Shown here in pieces: positions 1 through 12,393 of a stretch of DNA of 64,000 nt (positions are counted from its first letter, which is position 1; each line of letters begins with the position of its first letter). The notes below the pieces were generated by a model. It was not told where the DNA came from and did no database searches. It saw nothing but the letters and a program-made list of their open reading frames with translations. Source of the stretch: Terfezia claveryi (Eukaryota > Ascomycota > Pezizomycetes > Pezizales > Pezizaceae); contig WHUX01000015.1 in the NCBI GenBank assembly GCA_015179025.1, positions 186,001 to 250,000 of the forward strand, written 5' to 3'. The position numbers and the translations under genes were made by a program.

Positions 1-2700
1 GGTAAAGAATGAAGTGGGATGGGAGGGCTTTATTGTAATTAGTTTGAGAAAGTGAATGAGTTATGGCTATGGAATGCTTACGTGACTGCCTGCTGTGAGA
101 TGCTTTTTTTGTAACTTGCCTCTGAGGTAGTTGAGGGTAAGTTGGTGAGCGAGGATCCAACCAAAATGGCTGGCCCACCACGCCCACCCAATAGCACTTG
201 AACAATTTATAGAGCAGAGAAATATGTATGTTAGGTATATTTTAAAGAACAATGCCAGTTAAGTACCTCGATGAGATAAATGGTTGAAAACGCTCAATAT
301 CCTCTGCGTAGTAACAGCGTAAGTAGCTACTACAAGATATATGATAGAAAGTAAGTTTCAGAGCTATCTAGTTGATGAGCTTATAGGTTTTAAGTTTTGT
401 CCACTGTGACTCTTTTGGCATAAGGGGCATCATAGCTGTTAGGGCACTCGTTTCCCTTTTGATTTTTTAGATCTCAGGGTAAATCATCTGGTTTGACTTG
501 GGCCAACTCCACTCAGGGTAACGAATTGGTAGGAGCATTCCTATGAGAATGTGGTTTTTTTTTGGACATTGATGAAGGTAGGTACTTGGGAATTGGGCTT
601 TTAAATAGGCCTGACATTGCGCTCCGCACCCACATCCGCACCAAATAGACTTGTTGGATGGAAATCCAGCAGAATGATTATCTGGAAAAATACAGTGACG
701 GCCAGTTGTCATTCCTTTGCCCTGAGGGCCAGATCTAGGGGCGGGAGCTCTATTATACGTTTGAAGTAGGTATCGGATGGCAAAGCAAGAGTCCAGGTCC
801 GCAAAAATCCGTTCCATCATGCCATGGTGAGGGAGCTGACTCTAGCCTGGGGATGAAAATCAGCATGTCGTGGGTAGGGTAGGGTAATTGTAGGTGTGAA
901 GGTGGGTGAGAGTTAGGGGCTTGATGGGGGAGGTACCTATAGTATGCTAGTAAACGGGTGAAGGAGAAGGAGACTACTAGGGTACCCACTGGCTCGGGGT
1001 TCTATGAAGCTAATGATAACTGATGTCAGAAATAAGTTACGTGTCCCTGCAATCGATGGAGGAGAAATCAGGGCTTTCAGACATGCAATTCGACTTTGAC
1101 GGCTATGATGCGGAGTTACTGGGATTATTTCTTCCTCGAGTAGAGCAAACCTCTCTAGTTGGATCCAATAATGGAGAATACACAGTAAGGGAGGTGTAAG
1201 CCAACGGTTACTTTTTTCTAGGTATGAAAGTGCTATTTCCGTCGAGATCTCAACGCCGATTTTTTAAGAAAATTAAAGGACAATTGCGCAAACAATGGAA
1301 AGCAGATCTAGGCGAGGCCGACTTGTGCTTAGCAATCTAATTATGGAGGAGTGATAATCGTGATCTCTCTACCACCACTGATTGGGGTAGGCTGTCTATC
1401 TTAATCCTGTCGAAGGCTATGTACTGTAGATGAATTATAGCTAAGGGTGTTTTGCGTGCTTGGCTGTTGGACTCTGAATAGGCTGTGATATCGCCAGCAA
1501 ATCTCCGCAAGGAGGGCAGTACAAGTCTTTTTACCCCCTTTATTTTACTTCTGCTGGGGAAGAAGTTGTTTGGATACGGCCATTTATCACTTTAGTATGT
1601 ATCCCCGTCTCGGAGACCCAGCTGGACACCGAGAGCCCATGCCCTCGCTTTGTGTCCATCATTGAGCTCTTATTGTCTAGCAAGGAATGAAGTATCACAA
1701 ACTATGGAAATATCACCATGCAGATTAATACTCCACTACAACTTCTACTCGATAATGAATATTTTTACATAAGTAGTCTTATGCATATTCTTCTCGTTAC
1801 TACAACCATTGCTCCACCACAATTACGAACTACTCCCCTCACAACAATATACAAGCACTACTGCGTCTATCTCACAATATCCAACCAGACCACATGCACC
1901 CAAAGCAGCCCAATCACCGTATCACAAAGAGTAGGTGAAGCTGGTTTCCTTAAGGGAGGGAGTATGAGGATCCAAGGTTGAGTGGGCTTCGTTATCCAAC
2001 GAAAGTCAGCCTGTAGGAAAATTAAATAGCTTTTTAAGAGGGTGGGATATTGGGCTGTTATTTATGCAATTTCACAGATATGCTACGGTAGGGTTATCTA
2101 TCTATCGAGACTGGTGGCTCAGTAAAAAAAAGTTCTAACAAAAGCAGATACAACTCAAAAAATTGCTAGTACTCAATGAAAAGAGGAGCAAAGCCGCGGC
2201 CGAAGTTGACTATTTCTGTTGTAGATACTATTTGGAGGACCCAGTTCGACCCAATCTCTCGAGCTCAACTCTTTTTTCATCAAAGGTGTTATGATATGCA
2301 ACCGAATAGGATTGTCTAGCTGAAAAGAATCTTAATTGAGGAAGATATAAGGTTACCAAAAGCTGGCCTCGTGGCTGTTCCTTCAACCCGTGAAACGATT
2401 ATTTTAACAACCTTGAGGGTCTACAGTACAACTACGGTACCTAGGGTCTACTCCTACCGGTACATACATATGTATGTATTACTGGTAAAGATGTGCAAGG
2501 CCAGAAGTACAGTACTGTACGCCATGGGTAGGGTATACTGTGTACTGTACCGTATTTGATCGATTGCTTTCGTATTTCCTGGTCTGATTGCTCGTATTTC
2601 CCCTTGCAGTGTTGTGTGTTCGTTTTTTATTAACCGAGAGAGTTAAACATTCACAGCTTTACTGACTTTATCGCTTATTTGTCTCTCCCACAAGCCGCAG
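1..2700. other. Gene-poor stretch, left edge
   Basis: I see no supportable gene. Short open frames exist on both strands, the longest being 117 codons on the minus strand at 467-820, but none shows a recognisable domain, an intron structure or a persuasive start context. The stretch holds two same-orientation copies of the dispersed motif TCAGGGTAA (474-482 and 513-521). Its right part (about 2425-2560) has many overlapping GTAC and CCGG-centred short palindromes, including a CATACATATGTATG-type run. The right end passes into the promoter of the gamma-glutamyltranspeptidase gene. Confidence 0.6.
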
Positions 2701-2710
2701 CTGCGCCAGG

Positions 2711-2718
2711 TATAAATA
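2711..2718 (+). promoter_or_regulatory. TATA box upstream of gamma-glutamyltranspeptidase
   Basis: A consensus TATAAATA lies about 212 bases upstream of the ATG at 2930. It is the only strong TATA match in the immediate upstream region and has the correct orientation. The transcription start cannot be placed from sequence alone. Confidence 0.5.
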
Positions 2719-2929
2719 GCCCTAGTCCTGGGAATGTAAACTCGACCTTCTGGTAGGAAGCTGTTGAAACATAATCGTTGAGGAATCGAGATACACGCAC
2801 CACAGCACGCAATCCGCACGCACGGGATCACACACGCGCACGGTTACGCAGGAAGCCTAGGTTCTCAGGTGCCGGCATCTTTCTTTCAGTTCAGTAAGCG
2901 GGTTATAGATAGCAGTGCACGGTGGACCG

Positions 2930-5863
2930 ATGGATCCAGAAGTACAAAGCCCCTCAGCCCCAACAACGTCAACATCTTTGGAAGCGCAAGCTCTAACAAC
3001 AACGACGCTAAAACCAACACAAACACCAGGCCCATCGTCTTCAGCGATACAAACAATACAAACAAATGCGAAAAGTCTCCAGTCGGCAATGAAGACCACT
3101 ATGGACGGGATCGAGAACCTGCAGAAACGAGGGAGTGAGTCGCCGAAGGGAGGTTTAAGGTTTTTGCTGCCGGGGCCAGTCGTTTGTGTTGGGGAGGTGG
3201 GGGTTGGGGATGAAGAGGCGGGAAATGGGAAGAGGGTGGGTTGTGGGGAGAATGGGTATAGTGACGGTGATGATGATGATGATGATGATGACGATGATGA
3301 TGAGGAAGTCAGTCAGCGATCTCTATTGGGCCCTCGGAGAGGGATAGAACGGAGGAAGCGGAAGGTGATTGGAAGGAGAGGGTGCAGGAGCGGTATTGGT
3401 GAGATGAGAACGGCGGGCGGATGGTATAGGAATTGGAAGAGGGCATTGGCGTTGTGGGTTGTACTTATTGTGCTCGGGGGTGCGATGGGATTTGTGTTTG
3501 TGGAGAACGCCGAGGAGGAAATCCCCATACCGGATGACCCGGGGCAGGGGAGTATTGAGGGTAAGAGATTTATTTCATTGATGTCGTTTATGGGGTGGGG
3601 TTCTGAGAAAGTGGAGGTGGGTCCGATGGCGCAGGAGGAGTTTTTGTTGCAGGATTCGATGAAGTTGATGGAGAGGAATGTGGACGCACTGGAGCTGGAT
3701 CTGGATCTACACAAGAGAGAAGTCCCCGGCGATGCGAAATGGCTGTATGATGCTCAGGACCCTTCATATGATTTAGTTCCGGATAATACTACCGACCGAG
3801 ATAAGTTAATCGAAAGCCGGAATGGAGCGGTGAGCTCAGATGTGGAGGTTTGCTCTGGTATTGGAGTTGGACTGATGAAGAGGGGAGGGAATGCGGTGGA
3901 TGCGGTTATTGGTGAGTCTGTTCTCCCCAATCCCGGGCTCAGTTTGGGATCACAGTCATAAGGCTGTCTTTAAGTGGTCGATGTGTGTTAATATTTGTTA
4001 GGAACTGCGGCATGTATCGGCAGCATCAACATGTTTGCATCGGGAATCGGAGGTGGAGGGTTCGCTGTGGTAAGACTAGCAGGTGGAGAGAGCAGTAGTT
4101 TCAATTTCAGGGAGATGGCCCCAAAGGCAGCACACCGGGATATGTATAATGGTGATGACCCTCACAATCAAATTACAAATATAGGATTGCCGAGACAATA
4201 TATACATTTCCTTTAGTTTCCATACTAACGTCATTTCTACGAATTCTAAGGCAACCCATCTCTCGCCCAACGTGGCGGACTAGCCTTCGCCATCCCAGGC
4301 GAAATTGACGGGTTCTGGCAGCTTCATCAAAAATACGGAAGCCTCCCATGGAAAGAGCTATGGAAGCCTGCAATCAAACTCAACAAGAATGGGTTTCGGG
4401 TTACAGAAACTCTTGCGATTAGAATAGCAGCGGAGAAAGAGTACTTTGAACAGCATAGGGACGAATGGGAATTTTTGTTTTCAGAAAAGTCGGGGAGTTT
4501 GTTGATTGAGGGGGAGGTGATGAAGAGACCGGCATTGGCAAGGACACTGAAGGAGATTTCTGGAAAAGGTGGGTTGGAGGCTTTCTATAAAGGGTGGATT
4601 GCGGAGAGTTTGGTAAGGGTAGCGAGGGAGGTGGGAGGGGTGGTGACGAAGGAGGATTTTGGGGAGTATTTTACGGTGGTAGAGGAGGCGGTGGGGGCAA
4701 GGGCATTTGGGAGAGAGTTTGTGACTTGTGGTTCTCCTTGCAGGTGGGTAGATTCTTTCTAAGTTGGTGGGATGTACTGAAGTGATTAATACTGACTTGA
4801 GGTGGGGATACAGTGGGCCTGTACTGATCGAGGCATTGAATATTGCGGAAGGATTGAATGTCATAGATCCATCAGATCCCGTGACGATACATCGTATGAT
4901 TGAGTAAGTTACCTCCGACATCTTTTCTAGATAGCACGAAAACTAACACCTTCACCACACAAACAGAACAATGAAATGGATGAGCGCCGGGCGAACCGAA
5001 CTCGGCGACCCCACCGACACTGAAGTCTTCAACGGCCCCCGAATAAGCGAACTCATGACCCCCTACTTTGCCGAATCCGTCAGACATAACATCTCCGACA
5101 ACACAACCTACCCCTGGCAACACTATAACCCATCCTACGAGCCCACCGAGCCAAAGGGTACTTCACATATCAACGTCCTAGACCAATACGGCAATGCAGT
5201 AGCATTAACTACGACAGTGAACATCTACTGGGGCGCTCTCGTCCACGATACAAACACGGGTATCGTGCTAAACTCCGAAATGGACGACTTCTCTATCCCG
5301 GGGAGGAGTAATTGGTATAATCTAGCGCCTAGTATTTACAATTACATCAAGCCGTACAAGCGACCACTTTCGTCTTCTGCCCCTACGATCGCGGCGGAGA
5401 GGGATGGCAAGCCGGGCCTGATTATTGGAGCAAGTGGAGGGAGTAGAATCGTTACGAGCGTGTTTGAGTGTATTGTGAAGAGTTATCTGTGGGGGTACGA
5501 TCTGTTGGATGTGGTGAAGAGTCCGAGAATGCATCATCAGTTGCTGCCAGAGGTGGTGAAGGTGGAGAGGGGAATCAGTGAGGGGGCGATTGAGGGGTTG
5601 AGAGAGAGAGGGCATAAAGTGGAGGTCATGGAGAGGATTGGGAGTGTGGTTGGGGCCGTGAAGAGAGGGGGAGATGGGACGATTTACGCGGTGGCGGATT
5701 GGTGGAGGAAGGGAGGGGTGAGTGACGTCCTTCTTTATATTTTGTATGTGGATGGTGACTCTGTAGCCAAGGCTCAGGGTGGCTGTGCCACATGTGGTAT
5801 ATTTGCGCCATGAGATCATTTGCTGACCACTTTGGGGTATTGCAGAAAGCTGCTGGGTTCTAG
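2930..5863 (+). CDS. ggt: Gamma-glutamyltranspeptidase (glutathione hydrolase), membrane-anchored, six exons
   Basis: Cleaves the gamma-glutamyl bond of glutathione and transfers the glutamyl group; a precursor self-cleaves before the catalytic Thr into large and small subunits. Splicing exons 2930..3911, 4002..4151, 4251..4743, 4814..4903, 4967..5717 and 5846..5863 gives a continuous 827-residue protein; all junctions are GT-AG and in phase. Several introns carry ACTAAC or CTGAC branch sites. Residues about 1-170 are Ser/Thr/Pro-rich with an Asp run (DNA 3265-3303) and a basic patch. One transmembrane segment lies at about 171-193, so a type II membrane protein (vacuole or surface) is likely. 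The enzyme domain starts near residue 296, with GIGGGGF near 341, SGPVL near 542, the catalytic Thr637 in KGTSHINV, and GASGGSRI near 726. The ATG at 2930 is the first in frame. The last exon encodes only KAAGF and stop, matching the usual family C-terminus. Family call is sure; location is inferred. Confidence 0.95.
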
Positions 5864-7680
5864 ACACCAATGAAACATCCTTCTATCCCTGGAATAGGTA
5901 TGACTGCAGGTACAAATCGTATGCCGCGGGGTGACGTGGGGTACATTAGCCGAGCTGAATTCGATATAATATTGCTTGTCTTTTGGTTATATGGATGTTT
6001 TTTTTTACTTTTTATGTGTGAAGAGCTGCGGACCGATTACAATTGGGTACATACTGATTAGATTTATATATATTGGTGTGCCATGACTATTTGTGTATTT
6101 CCAATTGGGGCTGCGGTCTCTTAAATTTGTTATTCATTACTTGTTATTCATTACTTTCAACCTCTCCTTCGCACTCCTTTCCTCTAGCCCCGGGGTTACC
6201 TACTCTCGTTACCCGGAATACCTTAGTAATTTCCCCCTTGATTGCAGGCACGGTGATTCCAAGGAGCCTCTTCAGCTGTCCTCAACGGATACCAATATAA
6301 ACCTCAATATTGGCAAGGCTTGTAGTAGCCCACTGCTATTCTATCTGTCAGCTAACGTTGTTCGCCGATACTCGTCACACCCAAATCAAGAGATACCAAG
6401 CCAGTCGGGGTTCTGGCTGGCTCGCCATACGTCCGAGTTTATATGTTTATACTGTACATATATAGCTAAGATAATGTTATAATTGTCGGATTTTTATGTC
6501 ATGGTGTGGGGAACTGAGTTCGGGTTAGGTTTGTTGTGGATACTTCAAAATATCTCTGCTCACATGTGGGGCTACGTCACTGGGGGGTGCATGTCTAACA
6601 TTGTGGCAATTGCTCATGGTCCTGATATCGAATATTTTGACACATCCATCTATATACCCCGTATGCAAGTGTGTAAACTTTTAGCTCAGGCAAAAGAAAA
6701 AAATTATCCGGGTTTGCACTACCGGTACGGAGAAGTACTTTCTACACACATACATACATAAGTATATACTTCTTCTGCAAACGTTAACGATGTCAATGAT
6801 GATCAATGAGATTCAACAACTTGACGTGGAGAATTGCATATTGGTGAGGGGGTTGACGTTGACGTGCAGATGTTAGGGAGAAGATGACCAAATGAAACCC
6901 AATAAAATTCGTGAACTGGTTTACGTTGGTTAGGTAGGGATCTGGGGATGGAGATTGTTTTGGCTTTTAATGCTAGGATATATAGGAGATTGTTGATGAT
7001 TGGGAATGGGTAACTTGATGTGGGATACTTACTTGCAGGTATTTTTTAGAGGAGAAATTTTCAAAGTTGGGTTCTGTACTGTCGTTGATTAGCTCAACTT
7101 TGTCCAGTTCCTGAATTTTGGTTGAGCAACAAAGTATGATGTAGGTAGGAGCCGAAGGAAATAAGTTAATTTTAAGGGTTCCCATCCGACCGAATCGTGT
7201 CACTCTGGGGTTATTTATATATTGTGCACTTTTGTTTCTTTCTGCTGGATGCAAAATTCTAGTCTGGCGTGCTCCTCACTACATTATCAATCATATCCTT
7301 ATTTTTATTTACTATTATATTGGGTTTTCCAATCTTGACCCCATCTCACCTCATTCCTCTCCACACCTCACATCTGGGACTTTAGCCCTCTTCCGACGAG
7401 ACTTATTACTAAGTACCTACCTACTTCTGCTTACGAGATAGATGAATAGGGACTAATAGTGGGATTGGTATGTGAATTGATTTGATAAAACAATACCCAG
7501 TTGCTATATCAAACTCAAAACATTACCAACGTCGAGATTGTTGTGTTGTCGTCTGTTGCGTTTGGCTAGTTGTAGTTCTACGTCTGGTATTAGGTGCTTG
7601 GGAAGTATATTACCCTGCCCCCCTCCGTTGGCTAGAATTTCTGCTACTATGGTGTTGCTTTCAATAAGAGTTGGAATTTC
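5864..7680. other. Intergenic stretch between GGT and the ACC relic
   Basis: No gene is supported. The sequence is AT-rich with scattered open frames of 60-129 codons that lack recognisable motifs. The first few hundred bases are presumably the 3' untranslated region and terminator of the gamma-glutamyltranspeptidase gene. A short CATA repeat lies near 6745-6765. Confidence 0.5.
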
Positions 7681-7689
7681 ATCTGTTGA

Positions 7690-9733
7690 TATATCAGTCC
7701 AAGGAATAAGTTGGCAGAACAGCTGGTATAAGGCTACCGTGAAGGTTCCACCACTTAAGGACAAGATGGTTCAAGGCGTTGCTGTCTTTGAGTATAAGTA
7801 ATTAAAGTACAGAGGGAGCCTGGAGCTAATACTGGTATGGTTGAGTGGATTGTCACCACAAGGACGCCGGAATATCCCGGAGGCTGAAAATTTGTCGTTA
7901 ACGTCGTTATCACCAACGATATCACTCTCAAGATTGGATCCTTTGGACTACAAGAGGATATGTTCTTCCATAAGTGCACGGAGCTTGCCAGGAGAGTGGG
8001 TATTCCCAGGATTTACCTTTCTACCAACTCTAGTGCTTGTATTGGTATGGCAGAGGAAGCTTATTCCCTACTTCTCTGTTGCCTGGAGTGACCCTGAGAA
8101 GCCAGAGGCTGGCTTCAAGAACTGTACTTAACTCTAGAGGCATATGAGGTGCTTGAGGAGAAGAAGAATGTCATCGTGGAGAAGATTGTTGAGGAGGGGA
8201 GACTACTGTAGGTTCAAGATTACGACTAATATTGGTGTGGAGGATGGCTTGGGAGAGGAGTGTTTGAGAGGATTGGGTTTGATTGTGGGGAGATATACCA
8301 AGATATCTTCACCATTACACTTATTAGTTGTCGTTCCGTTGGTATTGGTGCTTTTCTTGTCCGTCTTGGACAGGGGGCTATTCAAATTGAGGTTCAGCCA
8401 ATTGTAGGTGTCAACCAGTGCACCTGCTATCAACGAGTTGCTTAGAAGGGAGGTCTATACTTCCAACTTGTAGCTTGGTGGTACCCAGATTATGTACCGC
8501 AAAGGTGTCTCTTCTCACTTGACTGCTAGCGATGATTGGTATGTCCAAGATCATGGAGTGGTTGGCATATGTCCCAGACCGAAAGGGTCAGCCTGTCCCT
8601 GTCACTCCAACTGCGGATACCTGGGACCGTGATATTACCTTCTTGCCACCGCAGAAGAACACCTATGACCTCCAGTGGCTCATCGGTGCTAAGGAAGACG
8701 AGGAGGGTTACCTTAGTGGTCATTTTGACCGTGATTCATTCCAGGAAACTCTTAGCGGATGGGCCAGGACAGTTGTTGGCCGCGCTCGCATCCCAGTTGG
8801 TTGAGACTCGCTCCGTCGAGAACGTCCTGTAAACCCCGACTCTACTAAGCAAGTCACCCAGGAAGCTGGTTTAGGTTTGGTATCCAAACTCTGCGCTCAG
8901 GCTATCAATGACTTCAACCACGGAGAGCAGCTTCCTTTGATTATCCTCGTGAACTGGCGCGATTTCTCAGGTGGCCAGAGGGATATGTACAACGAGGTGC
9001 TGAAGTATGGATCTTACATTGTTGATGCCCTTGTCATGTATGAGTAGCCTATTATTGTCTATATTCCACTAATTGGTGAACTTTTTGGTGGTTCTTGGGT
9101 CGTTGTAGACCGGCTATAACGAGGATATGATGGAAATGTATGCCGATGAGGAGGCCTGTGGTGGTGTTCTGAACTGCAGGGTAATTATACAGACAATTGC
9201 AGAATAAGGAGCTTTCTGTGGCTCCAATCTACTATCAAGGTTAGGACGGTTGAGAGGGAGAAGCTCCTACCAACAAGTCAGTATCCAATTCGCTGATTTT
9301 CACGATCACGGGGGACATATGCAGGCAAAGGGAGTATACGCAAGCTATTACAATGGGTCAACTCTCGACGCTTCTTATACTGGAGGCTGAGGAGGAGACT
9401 TAATGAGGAGGCTGTAGTCAAGAAGTTAGTTTGCTATGAACAAGAAGGCCAGTAGGAAGGATTGCCTCAAGAGAGTCCAGGACTGGTTTATGGAGGACTA
9501 TGTATTAGGAACAGGATAGGGTTGTCGCAGAGTGGTTTGAGGGGAATAGGAAGAATTTTAATGCGAAGATGGAGGAGGTTAAGTAGGAGTTTTGTGGCGG
9601 TGGAGTTGAGGGATTTGATTATGGCGAATAAGGATGGCGCAATGCCGGGGATTGTGTTGGCGTTGCAGCAGGTACCAGAGGCGCAGAGGGCGAAGATGAT
9701 GGAGTTGTTACGGGGGGGCGCGAATATGATTTG
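7690..9733 (+). pseudogene. acc1: Decayed carboxyltransferase end of acetyl-CoA carboxylase
   Basis: Acetyl-CoA carboxylase makes malonyl-CoA for fatty-acid synthesis; this copy covers only its C-terminal carboxyltransferase half and cannot encode it. Ordered matches in shifting frames are: QNSWYKATVKVPPLKDKM (near 7715-7770); TRTPEYPG (7855-7880); [13 protein letters not shown] (near 8080); RFKITTNIGVEDGLGEECLRG (8210-8275); DIFTITLISCRSVGIGAFLV (about 8303-8362); SKIMEWLAYVPDRKGQPVPV (from 8544); SFQETLSGWARTVVGRAR; INDFNHGEQLPLIILVNWR (about 8909-8965); RDMYNEVLKYGS; QFADFHDHGGHMQAKGVY (near 9290); YWRLRRRLNEEAV (9379-9417); and VAVELRDLIMANKDGAMPGI (9597-9656) up to a stop at 9733. Frameshifts, in-frame stops (for example TAG near 9584) and a gap after about 9180 disable it. 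The biotin carboxylase and biotin carrier domains are absent, so an intact gene should exist elsewhere. A partial duplication is inferred; RIP is possible but not shown. Confidence 0.88.
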
Positions 9734-10243
9734 AATTGAGGGGGTAAAAGAGGAAAATGGAAATGGAAATAGGAATGGGGGATCATGTGGAAACTGATTG
9801 GGAAAAATATTAATGGATTGAAGTAGTTTGTGTGGTTTTTATAATTCTGAATTGTATCAAATTGCTTGGTTGGTGGTGTTGTACTTTGGTTGGTCGGTTT
9901 TGTGATTGTGTATGTTCTTGATACGGTGGGATAGGATAGATCAACTTAGGTATATTCTACGATGTTATATGAATAAACTTTTTCTCTATTGTTGACTGTT
10001 TATTTCATAATGATGTACTTTGGGTACCTTGATATAATCTTGAGGGTGGGGTTGCTGTGACATGAAATTGAGCTCGATAAGGTCCTGTGGTATCACAGAA
10101 AACTTCATTGATTACATAGCATTGCTGGTCATGGCTTACTTAGTAAACTGATATTCATTATAAGCTTAGAGATGATTGTAATATTGATATATGTAGCTAA
10201 TGTCATAGCTACGTGTCTCGGTTCTAAGTGAGTAAACTAGTCA

Positions 10244-10394
10244 TTACCCTGAATAGATCACTTTCCCTAGGTGTACTTAAGTAGGTGTTACGAGGACACG
10301 CTCGCTTCTCTGACTCCTAGAAAGGAAAGCGCTTCCCCAGGATTTGCAGTGGGCAGTTGGATCTGATCAGTAAATTCGACAGTCGTCAGGGTAA
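10244..10394. repeat. Possible 151-bp mini-element with 9-bp inverted ends
   Basis: TTACCCTGA at 10244-10252 faces its exact reverse complement TCAGGGTAA at 10386-10394. The same 9-mer recurs at other intergenic sites in the window, so the pair may be the two ends of a small non-autonomous element. Inverted identity does not extend clearly beyond nine bases and no target duplication is evident. The call is tentative. Confidence 0.3.
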
Positions 10395-12337
10395 CTCAAT
10401 ACCTGTCCATTGCCTAATCTGTTGTTACCGCCATTATAAAGACAGCAGTCATCCTGGCGTTAACTTGTATTTAGTCTGGCAGGCATCGATCTGTCTCTCG
10501 TAGAGTAGACAAAAATAAGCATTTTTTTTGTGTGTAGTACCGACTGATTGACTGTGTGGGAAACTTACTTCCTCAAAGCCCCTTTGGTCCGAGAACGAGA
10601 GTTAGTTACTGTTTACATAATAGCTTATTCAAGTCAATTCAAGCGCGCCCCCCCCCCGTCTTCCAGGTACTCCGAGTCCGCTTGAAGAAAGCTGTCGGTC
10701 TGGCAGGATGAATAAATTTCCTAATACTCTGGAAAAAATGCAGACACCCACTGTCGCGAATCGGGTTGAGGTTGTATCCATCCGTACACGTCACAACTGT
10801 GGAGTAATCAACTTGCCTCCAATCACAGATTGGCACACTGTGAGGTCACCATTGTATTGTTAACGGGGGTTCGTATTCTCTCTAGATGGCATACTTCTCG
10901 CATCGAGTCAGAAACCAGCAGGAATAACCAAAACCTAAGGCGAGCATAGAGAGAGCATTACAGAGAAAGCAGCAGAGCATCAAGAGTACCTATGAGGCTA
11001 CCCCGCTGATTTTGCGCAAGGTGGGCTATCTCAATGCAGGTGGTATAGAGGTCGGCCTTCGCCAAGCTCAGGCGGGTTTCTTATTTAAGAATACAAAACT
11101 GCGTATGGAGTACACCTCCTTTGAAGCTAGTGACGTAAGTATGGAGGAGAATCGTATGAGAGTTCAGCTTTCTATGTTCAAATGGCTCCATCACGGCATT
11201 TGTATAGGTCCTATTAGTCTTGTAGGGCGCGTATCTAACTACCCAACTAGACTTTTGTTGCAATAAGAATATGGTTTAATTTTCTCTCTCGTAGAAAAAG
11301 GAAGTGTTCGTTAACACAGATTCCTATGCTAGTGCTCCAAAGGCTTTGATGACGCTAAACCTACCAGCGTAGTTCCCACGTCAAGCTAAACGTAATATGG
11401 CAGTCACTGCCCTCTCCGGCATGGCATTGGGCCTAAACCAAAGCCTAACAATCAAAGCTAGTTTCAACCGAAGCCTATATATAACAAGGTCTGATGGGAA
11501 CAAATTCAAAAATCACAGATATCAGAGCAGTTTTAGAAAACGCACATAAGGAGAGCAGACTGTAGTCCAGACATGATTTAAGTTGTTGACCTGTATGCAG
11601 GAGGAAGATTATGTCTTTGGCAGTCTGGGAACGGGGCTTGAGATATAACAAGTGATCGAGGACAATGCATGCCAGACACAAATAATTCCAATTTCTTTAT
11701 CTACATACCTCTCATCAAAAACCCATCTTCAACTGGGGTATTACCCTCAGAAAAATACTCCTTTATTGCGGCCCTGGTGCTATACAATAAACCTATAAGG
11801 CAAGTTCGGCTATGGCAGGGCAGACAGGATGCCCCCCGGGAGATCCCGAGAAAGCACCCAGACTTTTAGGGAAATCGGAGCATTCCATCACTTCCCCAAT
11901 TTGCTCTTAGGCATAGTTCAGAATATAGCCCCGAGGGTATAGAATGGTGACCATACTCGCGGAGGAAGGGACCTTTTGTTAGTTAACAACTCCAGGTCCT
12001 CCGAAATGGAGCCTGTCAAAACATTCTGACGACTTGCAATTGTTCAAGCATTGCTAACCCTCGGTAGCTCGAATTGAAAATGTGCTTGCCGTCAAACCGG
12101 ATTTCTGCTGAGCTCAGCGAAACCGCTATGGTGTAACATCTGAGGGTAATTCTGCCGGTGGATTCCGCAAATGGACTCACGGTGAGCCACCCGTCGCCCA
12201 TTAATGAAACCTAGTGTTTCACACTCTTCCAAGTCACACTCTTCCAACCACATCACTCTCTCTTCCTACAAATCCAGAAGCACCATACGTCACTCCACAG
12301 AAAAACGATCAATGTATACCAATAGCTTCCAAACAAG

Positions 12338-12393
12338 CCAGACTATCCAAATCGGTTCGCATAAACCAGACTATCCAAATCGGTTCGCATAAA
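12338..12393 (+). repeat. 28-bp perfect tandem duplication
   Basis: Two identical 28-base units abut at 12338-12365 and 12366-12393. Each starts CCAGACTATCC and ends TTCGCATAAA. They lie in non-coding sequence. Just upstream (about 12220-12250) a shorter CACTCTTCCAA unit is also doubled. Confidence 0.9.

Noticed and set aside
467..820. 117-codon minus-strand frame with a CGCGCG cysteine/glycine string
   Set aside because: No recognisable family, no upstream promoter signal, and the Cys/Gly string comes from a simple GC alternation. It could be a real exon, but I cannot support it.
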